Positions 8,124-16,479 of a stretch of DNA of 64,000 bases are shown one piece after another. The stretch lies in assembly GCF_015500095.1 (NCBI RefSeq), contig NZ_CP062983.1, forward strand, positions 1,922,001 to 1,986,000. The letters run 5' to 3'. A program made the position numbers and the translations under genes. Every line of letters begins with the position of its first letter. Position 1 is the stretch's first letter. This DNA comes from Phototrophicus methaneseepsis. Lineage in GTDB: Bacteria > Chloroflexota > Anaerolineae > Aggregatilineales > Phototrophicaceae. Below the pieces are notes generated by a model. The model saw nothing but the letters and a program-made list of their open reading frames with translations, was not told the DNA's origin and ran no database searches.

Positions 8124-10199
8124 TCAGGGAGCCGTCTCTATCGCCAGGGTGGGCGACGGTGGCGGCGTGGAGATCGGCGTCTGGGTGGGCGCAGCGGAAA
8201 GCGTAGCTGTCACGTTGGGGGGCAATGTTGGCCCTATTTGTGGTTGGTTTGCCTGCGGCTGGCCCGTTGGTGGTTGCCCTGTTTGTGGCTGTGATGATGG
8301 CATTGGGGATGCCTGCTGTGGTGGTGGGACGTTGAGCACAGCCTGTAATGATTCCACCTGGAAGCTGCTATCACACGTAAAGAGGTCGCGTTCACCCCAT
8401 CCGCGTACAGCGCTGGGCAAGACGATGCGCAGCCAGCCTGCATTCCCATCCTGCGCATCAACGACGACGCGTTCGCCAGCGGGTATGATGCCGACCTGTT
8501 GGTTACGGGTGTTTGGCCCTTCTCGCAGGACGACTTCTTCATTGGCAATACAGGTTGGGTCGCTGACGGTGACGGTGACCTGCCGCTCAGCCACATTGCC
8601 GACTTCATCTTCAGCGCGTAACGACAGGATGACCGGCCCCGTTGCCACACCGCTGATGCCTTGCAGGCTATCTACGGAATCGAACGTCCTTTGGATCGGC
8701 GCATTGGTGAATGCCTCCAGGCCGCTGATTTCTACGGATGTGGCTCCGGCGACATCCCAGCTTAGGTTAATCGTGCTGATGACGTTCCGTACCACGGTCG
8801 CAGGCTCTACGGTGAAGCTATTGATGAGCATTTCGCGGTAGATATAGACGGAGACGCTCTCTTCATCTGTGCTGCCGTCGCCGCTGCCCTGGACTGTAAT
8901 CGTCACATCGCCGGAAAGCTCGCTCGTGTCGATTTCGACGCTGTTGGCTGTGCCATCTAGCGTGAGGAAGGGCGCTTGATTGACGCGAATATTGATGGCA
9001 TCCGTGTTATCAGATGCCCACTGTAAGATAAGCGAATCACCCTGGGCCAGTTGTCCGCTGTTCACCTGCAGATCGCGGATCTGTGGCGGGCGCGGGGCCA
9101 ATGCCCCTAAAGCAGCCAGAAAAGCCAAGATCAATAGCGAGGCAGCAATGCCACCGACGGCCATCAACTGCCAGATTTTAAAACGGGCGGCGACTTCTGC
9201 CTTGCCGCTGACGACAGCTGTAAAGGGGGCGTTGCTTTGCGATTGCGCCAGAATATCAAAGCGGTGTATCGTCGATTGCCCTAGCAAAGCACGCTGACGC
9301 GGCACGGCTTCGCCCGTTATTTGCATCCGCTGGCCTGCTGCTAACCGCAGGATTCCATCCGGCAGGCGCAGTATCAGCGCCCCATCCGGGCTGGCCCCTC
9401 GCAGCCGGATATTCAGCGGCGCACTACCCTGATTATGCAAGAAGATACGTATAGATTCCCGATTTTCTATCAATGGACGTGCCAAGGCGACACCAAAACC
9501 GCTGTATCCCTGGATGCGTACATCCAGGGGCGCTGTGAGGGTGATGTCCGGGCGATCATCGCTGTAGACGTTAATCTGTGTGGGGTAGGACCGGGGCGTG
9601 TTATCCGGGCGGCGTGGTGGCTTGATGTTGATGAGGACGTAGGCCGTTTCGTTTGGGGCGATTTCCAGCCGGGGGCGGTTAATCCGTGCCCAACCACGCG
9701 GCAGCCCCTGCACCTCAATGTTATAGAGTTGTGGCTCTGTCCCAATGTTGGTAATGGCTAACTCTGCTGAACTGCTCGCAGCCGGCCAGACGTCTAGCCT
9801 TGTGGCATCGACTTGCAGCCGGAACGTGGCTTCTTCTCGCTCGATACGCTGTGTATCTTCTTCACCACCCAGCGGCATGGGGGAAGTGGGCGTCTCGTCA
9901 AGTGCGTGGAAGATGATGCGCAGGTGCCCCGCCTGGATTTCTTCGACACCATCCAGTATGCGCGCCTCGTTGCTGGGTAAGCGCACCCCATCGACGTAAG
10001 TGCCATTTTCGCTGTCGAGGTCCGTAATGGAGACGGTATCATTTTCGTGCGTGATGCTGAAGTGGTAACGGGAGACAGTCTCTGTATCCAGCACAACACT
10101 ATTGCCCGCGGAACGCCCTACTGACACAGTCTGCCCGGTGAGTGTCACTGATTCCAGGCGGCCATCGGGCCAGAAGATGTCGAGACGACCATATGCCAT
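8124..10199 (-). CDS. FHA-domain membrane protein with extracytoplasmic SH3 domain
   Basis: This 691-residue protein starts with an FHA domain (VGRSAGNSV, SRYHFSI, SENGTYVDG) at about residues 20-100. A beta-rich region of Ig/immunoglobulin-like character follows to about residue 340, one transmembrane helix at about 343-368, then more beta-sandwich domains, an SH3b-like domain (VVLREGPNTRNQQVG to VRGWGERDLF, about 555-610) and a Pro/Gln/Thr-rich tail. Topology suggests a cytoplasmic phosphothreonine reader linked to a cell-wall-facing SH3 domain, so it could couple envelope state to kinase signalling; that is inference. GGAG ten bases before the ATG supports the start. It lies upstream of the PstS-like gene on the same strand. 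Confidence 0.85.
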   Translation of the reverse strand: MAYGRLDIFWPDGRLESVTLTGQTVSVGRSAGNSVVLDTETVSRYHFSITHENDTVSITDLDSENGTYVDGVRLPSNEARILDGVEEIQAGHLRIIFHALDETPTSPMPLGGEEDTQRIEREEATFRLQVDATRLDVWPAASSSAELAITNIGTEPQLYNIEVQGLPRGWARINRPRLEIAPNETAYVLINIKPPRRPDNTPRSYPTQINVYSDDRPDITLTAPLDVRIQGYSGFGVALARPLIENRESIRIFLHNQGSAPLNIRLRGASPDGALILRLPDGILRLAAGQRMQITGEAVPRQRALLGQSTIHRFDILAQSQSNAPFTAVVSGKAEVAARFKIWQLMAVGGIAASLLILAFLAALGALAPRPPQIRDLQVNSGQLAQGDSLILQWASDNTDAINIRVNQAPFLTLDGTANSVEIDTSELSGDVTITVQGSGDGSTDEESVSVYIYREMLINSFTVEPATVVRNVISTINLSWDVAGATSVEISGLEAFTNAPIQRTFDSVDSLQGISGVATGPVILSLRAEDEVGNVAERQVTVTVSDPTCIANEEVVLREGPNTRNQQVGIIPAGERVVVDAQDGNAGWLRIVLPSAVRGWGERDLFTCDSSFQVESLQAVLNVPPPQQASPMPSSQPQTGQPPTGQPQANQPQIGPTLPPNVTATLSAAPTQTPISTPPPSPTLAIETAP

Positions 10200-10379
10200 G
10201 CGCTGTTTGCTCCGCGTTCAGATGTGAATTCAGGTGTGACGAACGACCATCATTATATATGCTCATATACGTTCCCATTGTAACGAGAAGCCGCCATAGG
10301 GCAATGGGCGCACACAGAATTGTCACACTTCGCAGGGGTTGACTTGCAGAATCCTGGCGAATTATAGGTCGTTGATGAA

Positions 10380-10985
10380 TCACATGTCGTTTTGTTTCAG
10401 TTTCTGTGATGGATGGTTCTGATTCAGCAGCCACAGCATGATAGCCCCTGTAATGATGGCTTGTATCCCGGAACTCAACATTAATGCAATGCCTTCAGTA
10501 TGCACAAATGGGTCAGCCAACATGATCATCGTAAAGACAAGGGCGCTGATGATGGCTGAGAGCGGCCACAACCAACTGTTTTGGTGGCGGTTCTTCAGCA
10601 AGGATAACCACTGCACAATAGGTGCTGTGCCATGCATCACCACAATCTGTAAATTGACGTCAACATCGTAGCGACCTGGCGTGAAATGAAGCAGAGCCAG
10701 ATAGGCGAACGTACTGCACAGCCAACCCAACATCGAGTATCTGAACCATTGGCGCTGATCAATGCCTAAACGTGGCGCAGCCAGGTACATTTGCATCAGC
10801 GTAATGAAGAAACCGGGCACAAGCGTTAGCAGCAGCGCATGGGGCAACGTACCATACGCAAACAGGCTGTTGTCTATTTCATAGATGAAGTAGGCGCTCA
10901 TCCATCCCACGATATAAGCGGCAGCCCATATCGCCAGGAAGGGTATCGTCTGAATTGGGGATGTATTCTTTGCTTTTAATTTCAT
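10380..10985 (-). CDS. Multi-pass membrane protein of unknown function
   Basis: About 200 residues with five to six predicted membrane segments (for example TIPFLAIWAAAYIVGWMSAY, ALLLTLVPGFFITLMQMYLA, IISALVFTMIML). No catalytic or binding motif stands out, and I do not recognise the family. The ATG at 10985 is preferred, seven bases after GAGG; TTG at 10991 and ATG at 10988 lie just upstream in frame. A slightly higher share of AT-rich codons than in its neighbours is visible. It is followed by the FHA/SH3 gene on the same strand after 180 bases, so co-transcription is uncertain. Confidence 0.65.
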   Translation of the reverse strand: MKLKAKNTSPIQTIPFLAIWAAAYIVGWMSAYFIYEIDNSLFAYGTLPHALLLTLVPGFFITLMQMYLAAPRLGIDQRQWFRYSMLGWLCSTFAYLALLHFTPGRYDVDVNLQIVVMHGTAPIVQWLSLLKNRHQNSWLWPLSAIISALVFTMIMLADPFVHTEGIALMLSSGIQAIITGAIMLWLLNQNHPSQKLKQNDM

Positions 10986-11200
10986 CATCAAACCTCATAA
11001 AATCTTGTCACAATCACTGCCGGACGAAATGCTGCTGCCTATCTTGGTAACGTTATTTCTGGTAACCATGCCTATAAGATACATGAAGCAGCGGGGCAGC
11101 ACACGACGGCTCACATACGTCCCTGTGATGCACTGCCTACTTTACGGCTTACTTTAATAAACGCTTTTAGATGCTGAATGGTTCCAGAGACGAATTGCGT

Positions 11201-11235
11201 AAAATAAAAACGATGCACGCTCAGGTGCACCGTTT
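11201..11235 (-). terminator. Intrinsic terminator after the small acetyltransferase
   Basis: On the minus strand AAACGGTGCAC pairs with GTGCATCGTTT and is followed by TTTATTTTA. It lies 40 bases after the stop codon of the gene at 11276. Confidence 0.8.
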
Positions 11236-11275
11236 ATTGTGTTTGCAGGAATATATGATGATAGGCAAATAGCGG

Positions 11276-11566
11276 TTAGGCCGGGACCATATCCTGATAT
11301 TCTGGGTGTTGGCTGATGTAATGCGCGATAAAAGAACACATTGGCACCACTTTATAGCCATGGTCGCGGGCGTATTCCATGCTGTATTGCGCCAATTGAC
11401 TGCCGATGCCACGGCCTTCTATAGCGGGCGGGACGTGTGTTGAAGTCAAGGCGATGATGTTATCGCGGATTTCGTAGGTGACAAAACCCACTTCGCCATC
11501 AACTTCGACCTCAAAACGTCTGGCGGTTTCGTTGTTGGTGATATGCAGCTTGTTCTCTGTCGACAT
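11276..11566 (-). CDS. Small GNAT-type N-acetyltransferase (YidJ/NATD1-like)
   Basis: A minimal GNAT domain of 96 residues. The acetyl-CoA loop is present as GRGIGSQLAQYSMEYARDHG, preceded by the strand EVGFVTYEIRDN and ITSTHVPPAIEG-like text (ALTSTHVPPAIEGRG). The ending VPMCSFIAHYISQHPEYQDMV is diagnostic of the YjdJ/NATD1 group, where the motif CxFxxxYixxHPEY is conserved. Target molecule unknown. The ATG at 11566 is favoured because GGAAG lies six bases upstream; a GTG at 11584 would add six residues. Confidence 0.85.
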   Translation of the reverse strand: MSTENKLHITNNETARRFEVEVDGEVGFVTYEIRDNIIALTSTHVPPAIEGRGIGSQLAQYSMEYARDHGYKVVPMCSFIAHYISQHPEYQDMVPA

Positions 11567-11699
11567 GCCTTGCTTCCGTTTCACTATGTTTGATGGTGAA
11601 GGATGAACTTAGCCTAAGCGTTAAAGGCCAACAGGGCATGAAGTTTGTGTAAAGTCCTTATAAGAGCGACTGAGCGTTGACCAAAGCCGCATTCAACAA

Positions 11700-11725
11700 A
11701 AAAGCGACCCCGTAGGATCGCTTTT
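11700..11725 (-). terminator. Intrinsic terminator after oppDF-like genes
   Basis: On the minus strand AAAAGCGATCC pairs with GGTCGCTTTT and ends in TTTTTTG, 26 bases past the stop codon of the oppF-like gene. Confidence 0.82.
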
Positions 11726-11750
11726 AGATGACATATCGATTGCGCTGTGT

Positions 11751-12785
11751 TTAGTACACCACGCGATGGCAAGCCGCCCAGTGACCGGGGGTATGCTCGA
11801 TCAGTGGCGGATCCGGCTCATGGTAGCACAGGTCGAAGGCGACCGGGCAGCGCGAGTTAAAGTTGCAGCCTGTCGGCGGGTTGGCCGGGCTGGGCAGGTC
11901 GCCACGGATGATGATGCGGCGGCGGTTCGCTTCCTTAGACGGATCTGGTTCCGGCACAGCGGAAAGCAGAGCCTGTGTATAAGGGTGGAGCGGGTTGTCG
12001 TATACAGCAGCCGTGGGGCCAATCTCGACGATTTTACCCAGGTACATCACGGCCACGCGGTCGCAGATGTGGCGTACCATCGAAAGATCATGCGCGATGA
12101 ACAGGTAGGTCAGGCCCAGTTCTGATTGCAGCTCTTCCATCAGGTTGACAACCTGCGCCTGGATGGACACATCCAGCGCGGAAATCGGCTCGTCTGCCAC
12201 AATGAAGCTCGGGCGGAGGGCAAGCGCACGGGCGATACCGATACGCTGACGCTGACCACCGGAGAACTCATGCGGGTAGCGGTTGATGAAATAGGGATTG
12301 AGGCCTACACGTTCCAGCAGGGCTTCAACGTACTGCTGGCGTTCTTTCTTGTTGGGGTACAGATTGTGAATTTGCAGCGGCTCGCTAACGATGCTGCCCA
12401 CCGTCATACGCGGATTCAGGCTGGCAAATGGATCCTGGAAGATGATCTGCATCTCTTTACGCATGGCGCGGAGTTCGCTGCCCTTGAGCGACGTCAGGTC
12501 CTTACCTTCATATTCAACGGTGCCTTCGGTCGGGCGATAGAGCTGGAGCACGGTACGGCCCGTTGTACTCTTACCGCAGCCGGATTCACCGACGAGGCCG
12601 AGCGTTTCACCGCGCATCACATCAAAGCTGACGCCATCGACAGCTTTCACAGCACCGACCTGGCGCTGTAAAATGAAGCCTGAAGAAATGGGGAAATGTT
12701 TCTTGAGGTTCCGCACCTTCAGGATAGGTTCACCCGCTTTGTTCTTCTTAGGGCGGGTTTGTGTATCAGTCATGACACTAGACAT
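11751..12785 (-). CDS. Oligopeptide/dipeptide ABC transporter ATP-binding protein (OppF/DppF type)
   Basis: A 344-residue ABC ATPase. Walker A is GESGCGKST, the signature is SGGQRQRIG, and Walker B is FIVADEP followed by the switch His in FIAHDLS. The C-terminal oligopeptide-transporter extension carries [14 protein letters not shown], whose Cys residues are a hallmark of OppF/DppF and, in relatives, bind an Fe-S cluster. The start at 12785 is set by GAGGAGG eight bases upstream and overlaps the end of the oppD-like gene by eight bases, so the two are translationally coupled. No permease or solute-binding gene lies in the window; the pair probably serves a transporter encoded elsewhere. Confidence 0.92.
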   Translation of the reverse strand: MSSVMTDTQTRPKKNKAGEPILKVRNLKKHFPISSGFILQRQVGAVKAVDGVSFDVMRGETLGLVGESGCGKSTTGRTVLQLYRPTEGTVEYEGKDLTSLKGSELRAMRKEMQIIFQDPFASLNPRMTVGSIVSEPLQIHNLYPNKKERQQYVEALLERVGLNPYFINRYPHEFSGGQRQRIGIARALALRPSFIVADEPISALDVSIQAQVVNLMEELQSELGLTYLFIAHDLSMVRHICDRVAVMYLGKIVEIGPTAAVYDNPLHPYTQALLSAVPEPDPSKEANRRRIIIRGDLPSPANPPTGCNFNSRCPVAFDLCYHEPDPPLIEHTPGHWAACHRVVY

Positions 12786-13791
12786 GTGCTGCGACCTCCT
12801 CAGCTTTGATTGCTTCACGTAAATCATACCAGGCCGCAACTAAATGTTCAGGGTTCCCGCCTTCGACGGGACGTAGTTCAGGGGCTTCTACCCAGCAGCG
12901 GTCAGTAGCGTAAGGGTTGCGTGGTGCGAATGGGTCGCCCTTGGGTGGGATACGCATATCTGGCGGCGAGCCTTCAATCTGGATGAGCTTGCGGTTGCTG
13001 CCATCCAGACGGGGCAGGCTGCGCAGCAGGCCCAGGGTGTAAGCACTGCGTGTATCCTGGAAGACGTCCTTCGTCGGACCACGTTCAACGATTTTACCGG
13101 CGTACATCACCTGAATGGTATCAGACAGGCCAGCGACAACGCCCAGATCGTGCGTGATCCAGATCATCGCCATGTTGAATTCATCTTTAAGCTGTTTGAC
13201 GAGCTCCAGGATTTGCGCCTGAATGGTCACATCGAGGGCTGTTGTTGGTTCGTCCGCGATGAGCAGCTTCGGATTACAGGATAAGCCCATTGCAATCATC
13301 ACACGCTGGCGCATACCACCCGAAAATTGGTGCGGGTAGTCGTCCAGGCGGTTCATTGCATCTGGGATGCCGACCAGGTCCAACAGTTCAGCAGCGCGAC
13401 GACGAGCCTGGTTATTATTCATGCCCAGGTGCAGTTTCAGCGCTTCAGTAATCTGGGTGCCAATGGTCAAAACGGGGTTGAGCGATGTCATAGGATCCTG
13501 GAAGATCATCGCAATTTCTTTACCGCGTACCAGGCGCATCTGCTCGTTATCCAGCTTGAGCAAATCGCGTCCCTCAAATAGAACCTCGCCGCTTTCGATC
13601 TTGCCGGGAGGCTGTGGAATCAGGCCCATAATCGCGAGTGCGTGGACGCTTTTACCACTACCACTTTCCCCAACTACCCCTAACGTTTCGCCTTCATTGA
13701 GTTTGTACGAAACGCCGTTGACCGCGTAAACGGTCCCTTCTTGGGTGTAAAACCGTACGACAAGGTCTTTCACCTCCATTAAAACGCCCAA
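12778..13791 (-). CDS. Oligopeptide/dipeptide ABC transporter ATP-binding protein (OppD/DppD type)
   Basis: First gene of the ATPase pair, 337 residues. Walker [11 protein letters not shown]-loop [12 protein letters not shown], signature SGGMRQRVM, Walker B LLIADEP and His switch WITHDLG are all intact. The C-terminal region includes [19 protein letters not shown] and a single Cys (DRCWVEAP) in place of the usual multi-Cys cluster of OppD, so the metal-binding tail is reduced. The TTG start at 13791 is supported by GAGGAGGT six bases upstream; an ATG four codons later lacks its own site. Permease and binding-protein genes are absent upstream, where a 470-base gap begins. Confidence 0.92.
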   Translation of the reverse strand: MGVLMEVKDLVVRFYTQEGTVYAVNGVSYKLNEGETLGVVGESGSGKSVHALAIMGLIPQPPGKIESGEVLFEGRDLLKLDNEQMRLVRGKEIAMIFQDPMTSLNPVLTIGTQITEALKLHLGMNNNQARRRAAELLDLVGIPDAMNRLDDYPHQFSGGMRQRVMIAMGLSCNPKLLIADEPTTALDVTIQAQILELVKQLKDEFNMAMIWITHDLGVVAGLSDTIQVMYAGKIVERGPTKDVFQDTRSAYTLGLLRSLPRLDGSNRKLIQIEGSPPDMRIPPKGDPFAPRNPYATDRCWVEAPELRPVEGGNPEHLVAAWYDLREAIKAEEVAAHV

Positions 13792-14153
13792 GGTGTGACC
13801 TCCTCATGTTTGTTCTGTTGGCATAACGACGAGTGCCAGCAGACATTTCCTACTTCATGCATAGTGACAGCTTCTATAGTTGATTACTGCTAAATTAGGA
13901 CAGAGTTTGCACAATCTCAGAAGGATTGTCAAGCAAACGGTATCCGATTATTTCGCACAGAATGTGTGCATTCTAAACAATACTTTTGAAGAATTCGTGA
14001 AGTACTCTATGGGAATGGTCTAATTTAATCGTTGTTATGTCACTATTGGCTGAAAATCATAATTCTTGATCAGTTATTTTACCATATAACCAATTAGAAC
14101 CAAACTATAGGCTTTAGGCGTGTGGGTTATGTCCATTCAGTATAACCAAATAA
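13792..14153. other. AT-rich intergenic region upstream of the oppD-like gene
   Basis: About 360 bases with no supportable reading frame. It must hold the promoter of the oppDF pair. It contains one copy of GGTCTAATTT (14017-14026), a ten-mer also found at 4386 and 28043. I see nothing else. Confidence 0.5.
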
Positions 14154-14182
14154 AATAGGGGCCTGCTGTAAAGGCCCCTATT
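14154..14182 (-). terminator. Intrinsic terminator after the SWIM-finger gene
   Basis: A perfect ten-base stem: AATAGGGGCC pairs with GGCCCCTATT, with TTATTTGG following on the minus strand. It closes the gene at 14264-14776. Confidence 0.85.
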
Positions 14183-14263
14183 GAAATAACTTGATTGGGT
14201 ATGCCCATTGATCGGGCGCGCTTAAGGCCAATATGGCCTGTTTGCATTGCGTTTTTGCTGGAA

Positions 14264-14776
14264 TTATTCCGTCTCGGTGGCGGTGGCTGCTGGCAGCATA
14301 ATGGGTTTCACCATGCCTTGCAGCATACGCTCCATCGCCATCGTGTAAGCACCAACGCCATGGGCTTTGAAGAAGCTAGATGTGCTCGTCCACACGCCAT
14401 CATCATAGGTGATTTGATGATCTTTATTATCGCCATGGAAGGTCGCGCTGAAGGCCGTAATGGTGATGCGCTCCGGCTCTTCGCTATAGCGCTTTGATTT
14501 CTTCACATCGCTGACGATATTCTGCCCAGGAGAGTAAGGCAGCGGGTCGCGCTTGAGCATCGGTTTAAACATCTTTTCCACAGCCATGATGTGGGGGCAA
14601 ATACCATATTTCTGAAAACCAGGGCAAGAGCATGACCAGCCATCCGGCCCAAGAGAAACAATATAGTCGCTGTTGTCGCCTTTAAAGGCCATTGTCAGGG
14701 TATGGAAGGTCACGCGCTCCGGCGATTCTGCATATTCTTTTGCTTTTTGGATCTTGTTGATCATGCTTGTGTCCAT
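14264..14776 (-). CDS. SWIM zinc-finger protein with a decayed second copy of the domain
   Basis: A 170-residue protein made of two similar halves. The first (about residues 8-74) ends in a SWIM finger, WSCSCPGFQKYGICPH, with ligands Cys49, Cys51, Cys60 and His62. The second (about 90-156) repeats the framework, including EEPERIT, HGDNKDH and a matching helix (TMAMERM for IMAVEKM), but the ligand positions read Ser131, Ser133, Gly142 and Tyr144. SWIM domains usually bind DNA or proteins. The ATG at 14776 has GGGAG eight bases upstream; a longer start at 14869 has no such site. Expression may be linked to the short unit just upstream, which ends in a terminator 110 bases before this start. Confidence 0.8.
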   Translation of the reverse strand: MDTSMINKIQKAKEYAESPERVTFHTLTMAFKGDNSDYIVSLGPDGWSCSCPGFQKYGICPHIMAVEKMFKPMLKRDPLPYSPGQNIVSDVKKSKRYSEEPERITITAFSATFHGDNKDHQITYDDGVWTSTSSFFKAHGVGAYTMAMERMLQGMVKPIMLPAATATETE

Positions 14777-14885
14777 ATGGTGTACTCCCAAACTCGTTGA
14801 ACTAGCTGGACCAAAATGAAACGAAACATCAGGTCTATAAGTAAAATAAGATAGCAAAGGATCAAACAAATAAGTACCGTAAGGT

Positions 14886-14919
14886 AAAAAAAAGCACGGT
14901 AGGCCTTTGGGGCCTACCG
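14886..14919 (-). terminator. Intrinsic terminator directly after a 29-codon ORF
   Basis: On the minus strand CGGTAGGCC pairs with GGCCTACCG, followed by TGC and eight T. The TAG stop of the short ORF lies inside the left arm. It sits upstream of the SWIM gene on the same strand, so it could also act as an attenuator for it. Confidence 0.85.
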
Positions 14920-15003
14920 CACATTAAGAACTTGCTCAAAAATTCCGCGTGATAGATTATTGTTTCGTTTTAAATCTATCTTTATGTCCGTTTTAGCGTC
15001 CAT
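14914..15003 (-). CDS. Candidate 29-residue small protein or leader peptide
   Basis: A complete short unit: a promoter-like pair (15063-15035), a GTGGAG ribosome site at 15020-15015, an ATG at 15003 eleven bases later, 29 codons, and a TAG that falls inside the arm of a strong terminator. The peptide starts MDAKTDIKIDLKR, has three Asn in a row, and ends FEQVLNVR; it is charged, with no membrane segment and no family I know. It may be a real small protein, a leader peptide controlling the SWIM gene downstream, or part of a small RNA. The tight arrangement of signals is the only evidence. Confidence 0.5.
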   Translation of the reverse strand: MDAKTDIKIDLKRNNNLSRGIFEQVLNVR

Positions 15004-15034
15004 ATACGAAATTTCTCCACGTCTTTATAGCTTT

Positions 15035-15063
15035 AGTTTAAGTGCGTGTTAAAGCATTGTCAA
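15035..15063 (-). promoter_or_regulatory. Sigma-70-type promoter of the short unit
   Basis: On the minus strand TTGACA (15063-15058) is followed by a 17-base spacer and TAAACT (15040-15035). The -35 box is a perfect consensus match; the -10 matches at four of six positions. A start site near 15028 would give a leader of about 25 bases. Confidence 0.6.
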
Positions 15064-15230
15064 ACAGGAATTCACTTATACAAACGATTCTTAAACGACT
15101 TCAGGCTAATGGTCACATCTGCGTTATACTATTTGTCACCTGTTCACTTTAAGTGCTTTTGAGTGCTTATAGAGCAGATACTTAATTTCGTTACCATCAG
15201 CGGACATAGAGTACATATAGAGCGGCGGAT

Positions 15231-15743
15231 ATGGGTTCAGAAGATCATCATGTAAAAGCGGGGCAAGGCCCTGTTGGGCTGGCGATTGTCACGGTCAGCG
15301 ATACACGCACGCCAGAGACGGACCAGAATAAGCATTATCTGGAAGCAAGGCTGAGCGAACTAGATCATGAGGTCATCGCCTACCGATTGATCAAAGATGA
15401 GCCCGACCAGGTAGAAGCTGTCCTCAAAGAACTGGCAGCACATCGCCGGATACAGGTCATTCTATTCAATGGCGGGACGGGTATTTCCCCGCGTGATACC
15501 ACCTATGATGTCATCAGCCGCCATTTGCAGAAGACGCTCCCCGGCTTCGGTGAGTTGTTCCGTATGATTAGCTATGAGGATATTGGCCCTGCGGCTATGA
15601 TGAGTCGTGCTGTCGCTGGCGTGTATGAAAATACCATCATCGTGAGCATGCCGGGCAGCACCAATGCCGTCAAAACAGCTATGGAAAAGCTCATCATCCC
15701 GGAACTAAATCACCTCGCCTGGGAAGTGGTCCGTAAGGGCTAA
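15231..15743 (+). CDS. moaB: Molybdenum cofactor biosynthesis protein B
   Basis: A 170-residue member of the MoaB/Mog family, which adenylylates molybdopterin before molybdenum insertion. Diagnostic motifs are the TVSDTR strand near residue 24, [15 protein letters not shown], and [21 protein letters not shown]. Length is normal for MoaB. No other moa, moe or molybdoenzyme gene is in the window, so the rest of the pathway lies elsewhere. No Moco riboswitch-like structure was recognised in the 200 bases upstream. The gene stands alone, divergent from the short unit at 14914. Confidence 0.93.
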   Translation: MGSEDHHVKAGQGPVGLAIVTVSDTRTPETDQNKHYLEARLSELDHEVIAYRLIKDEPDQVEAVLKELAAHRRIQVILFNGGTGISPRDTTYDVISRHLQKTLPGFGELFRMISYEDIGPAAMMSRAVAGVYENTIIVSMPGSTNAVKTAMEKLIIPELNHLAWEVVRKG

Positions 15744-15798
15744 GATCTCGGTTTTGCCCGTTGATCAGGGGCGGCTAAATCAGGCACCTAGTTGTGAG

Positions 15799-16473
15799 TT
15801 AATATTCCCCGGCTGCATTATGCGCAGCACGGATCGGCGTAGGTAGGCGATATTTAGGTGTACAGGCCAGGACCAGGGCAATCGCGCTGGGGAGGTCCAT
15901 ACGATGCCCTGCAGAAACGTAAACGGGTTTGACGTTGGTCCGCGTCCGCAGTACAACGCCAAGCTGCTCGCCTTTGTACGTCAGAGGTGACATATCCCCT
16001 TTTTCTGGTCCAGGCTCATCATAACTGCCCGTCAGATGGCTTTTGCCGACACCTATCGTAGGGGCTTGTAACCACAGGCCCATATGGGCCCCGATCCCCA
16101 TCTTCCGGGGATGAATGCGCCCCATGCCATCGAATAGATACACATCGGGTATGATTTCGAGCTGTTGGAAGGCTTCTAGCAGCACAGGTCCTTCTCTGAA
16201 GGTAAGCAGGCCCGGCACGTAAGGGTAATCCGTCGGACGTTTGGCCCGCCGGACTTCAACGACTTCCATTTCAGGGAATGTCAATACTACAACAGCCGCC
16301 TGTGAGACATCATTTTTAACGCTGACATCGACGCCTGCGATATGGGAGACGCTATCTAGCGAGAGCGGTTCGTCCCGCAGTTGGCTCGAAAGCTTATTTT
16401 GCAGGGCAATCGCTTCCTTGGGCGGCAGATGCCAGGGGTGGACTTCTTCCGGGATATTCTTTTTATACGACAT
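15799..16473 (-). CDS. nfi: Endonuclease V
   Basis: EndoV nicks DNA (or RNA) one base 3' of inosine and starts repair of deaminated adenine. The 224-residue protein has the family's motifs: AGVDVS with the first catalytic Asp, RPTDYPYVPGLLTFREGP with the PYVPG wedge and catalytic Glu, and LFDGMGRIHPRKMGIGAHMG with the second Asp and the conserved His. The C-terminal YVSAGHRMDLPSA is also characteristic. AGGA lies eight bases before the ATG. The start is six bases past the stop of the serine hydrolase gene on the same strand, so the two are probably one operon. Confidence 0.95.
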   Translation of the reverse strand: MSYKKNIPEEVHPWHLPPKEAIALQNKLSSQLRDEPLSLDSVSHIAGVDVSVKNDVSQAAVVVLTFPEMEVVEVRRAKRPTDYPYVPGLLTFREGPVLLEAFQQLEIIPDVYLFDGMGRIHPRKMGIGAHMGLWLQAPTIGVGKSHLTGSYDEPGPEKGDMSPLTYKGEQLGVVLRTRTNVKPVYVSAGHRMDLPSAIALVLACTPKYRLPTPIRAAHNAAGEY

Positions 16474-16479
16474 GGATTT

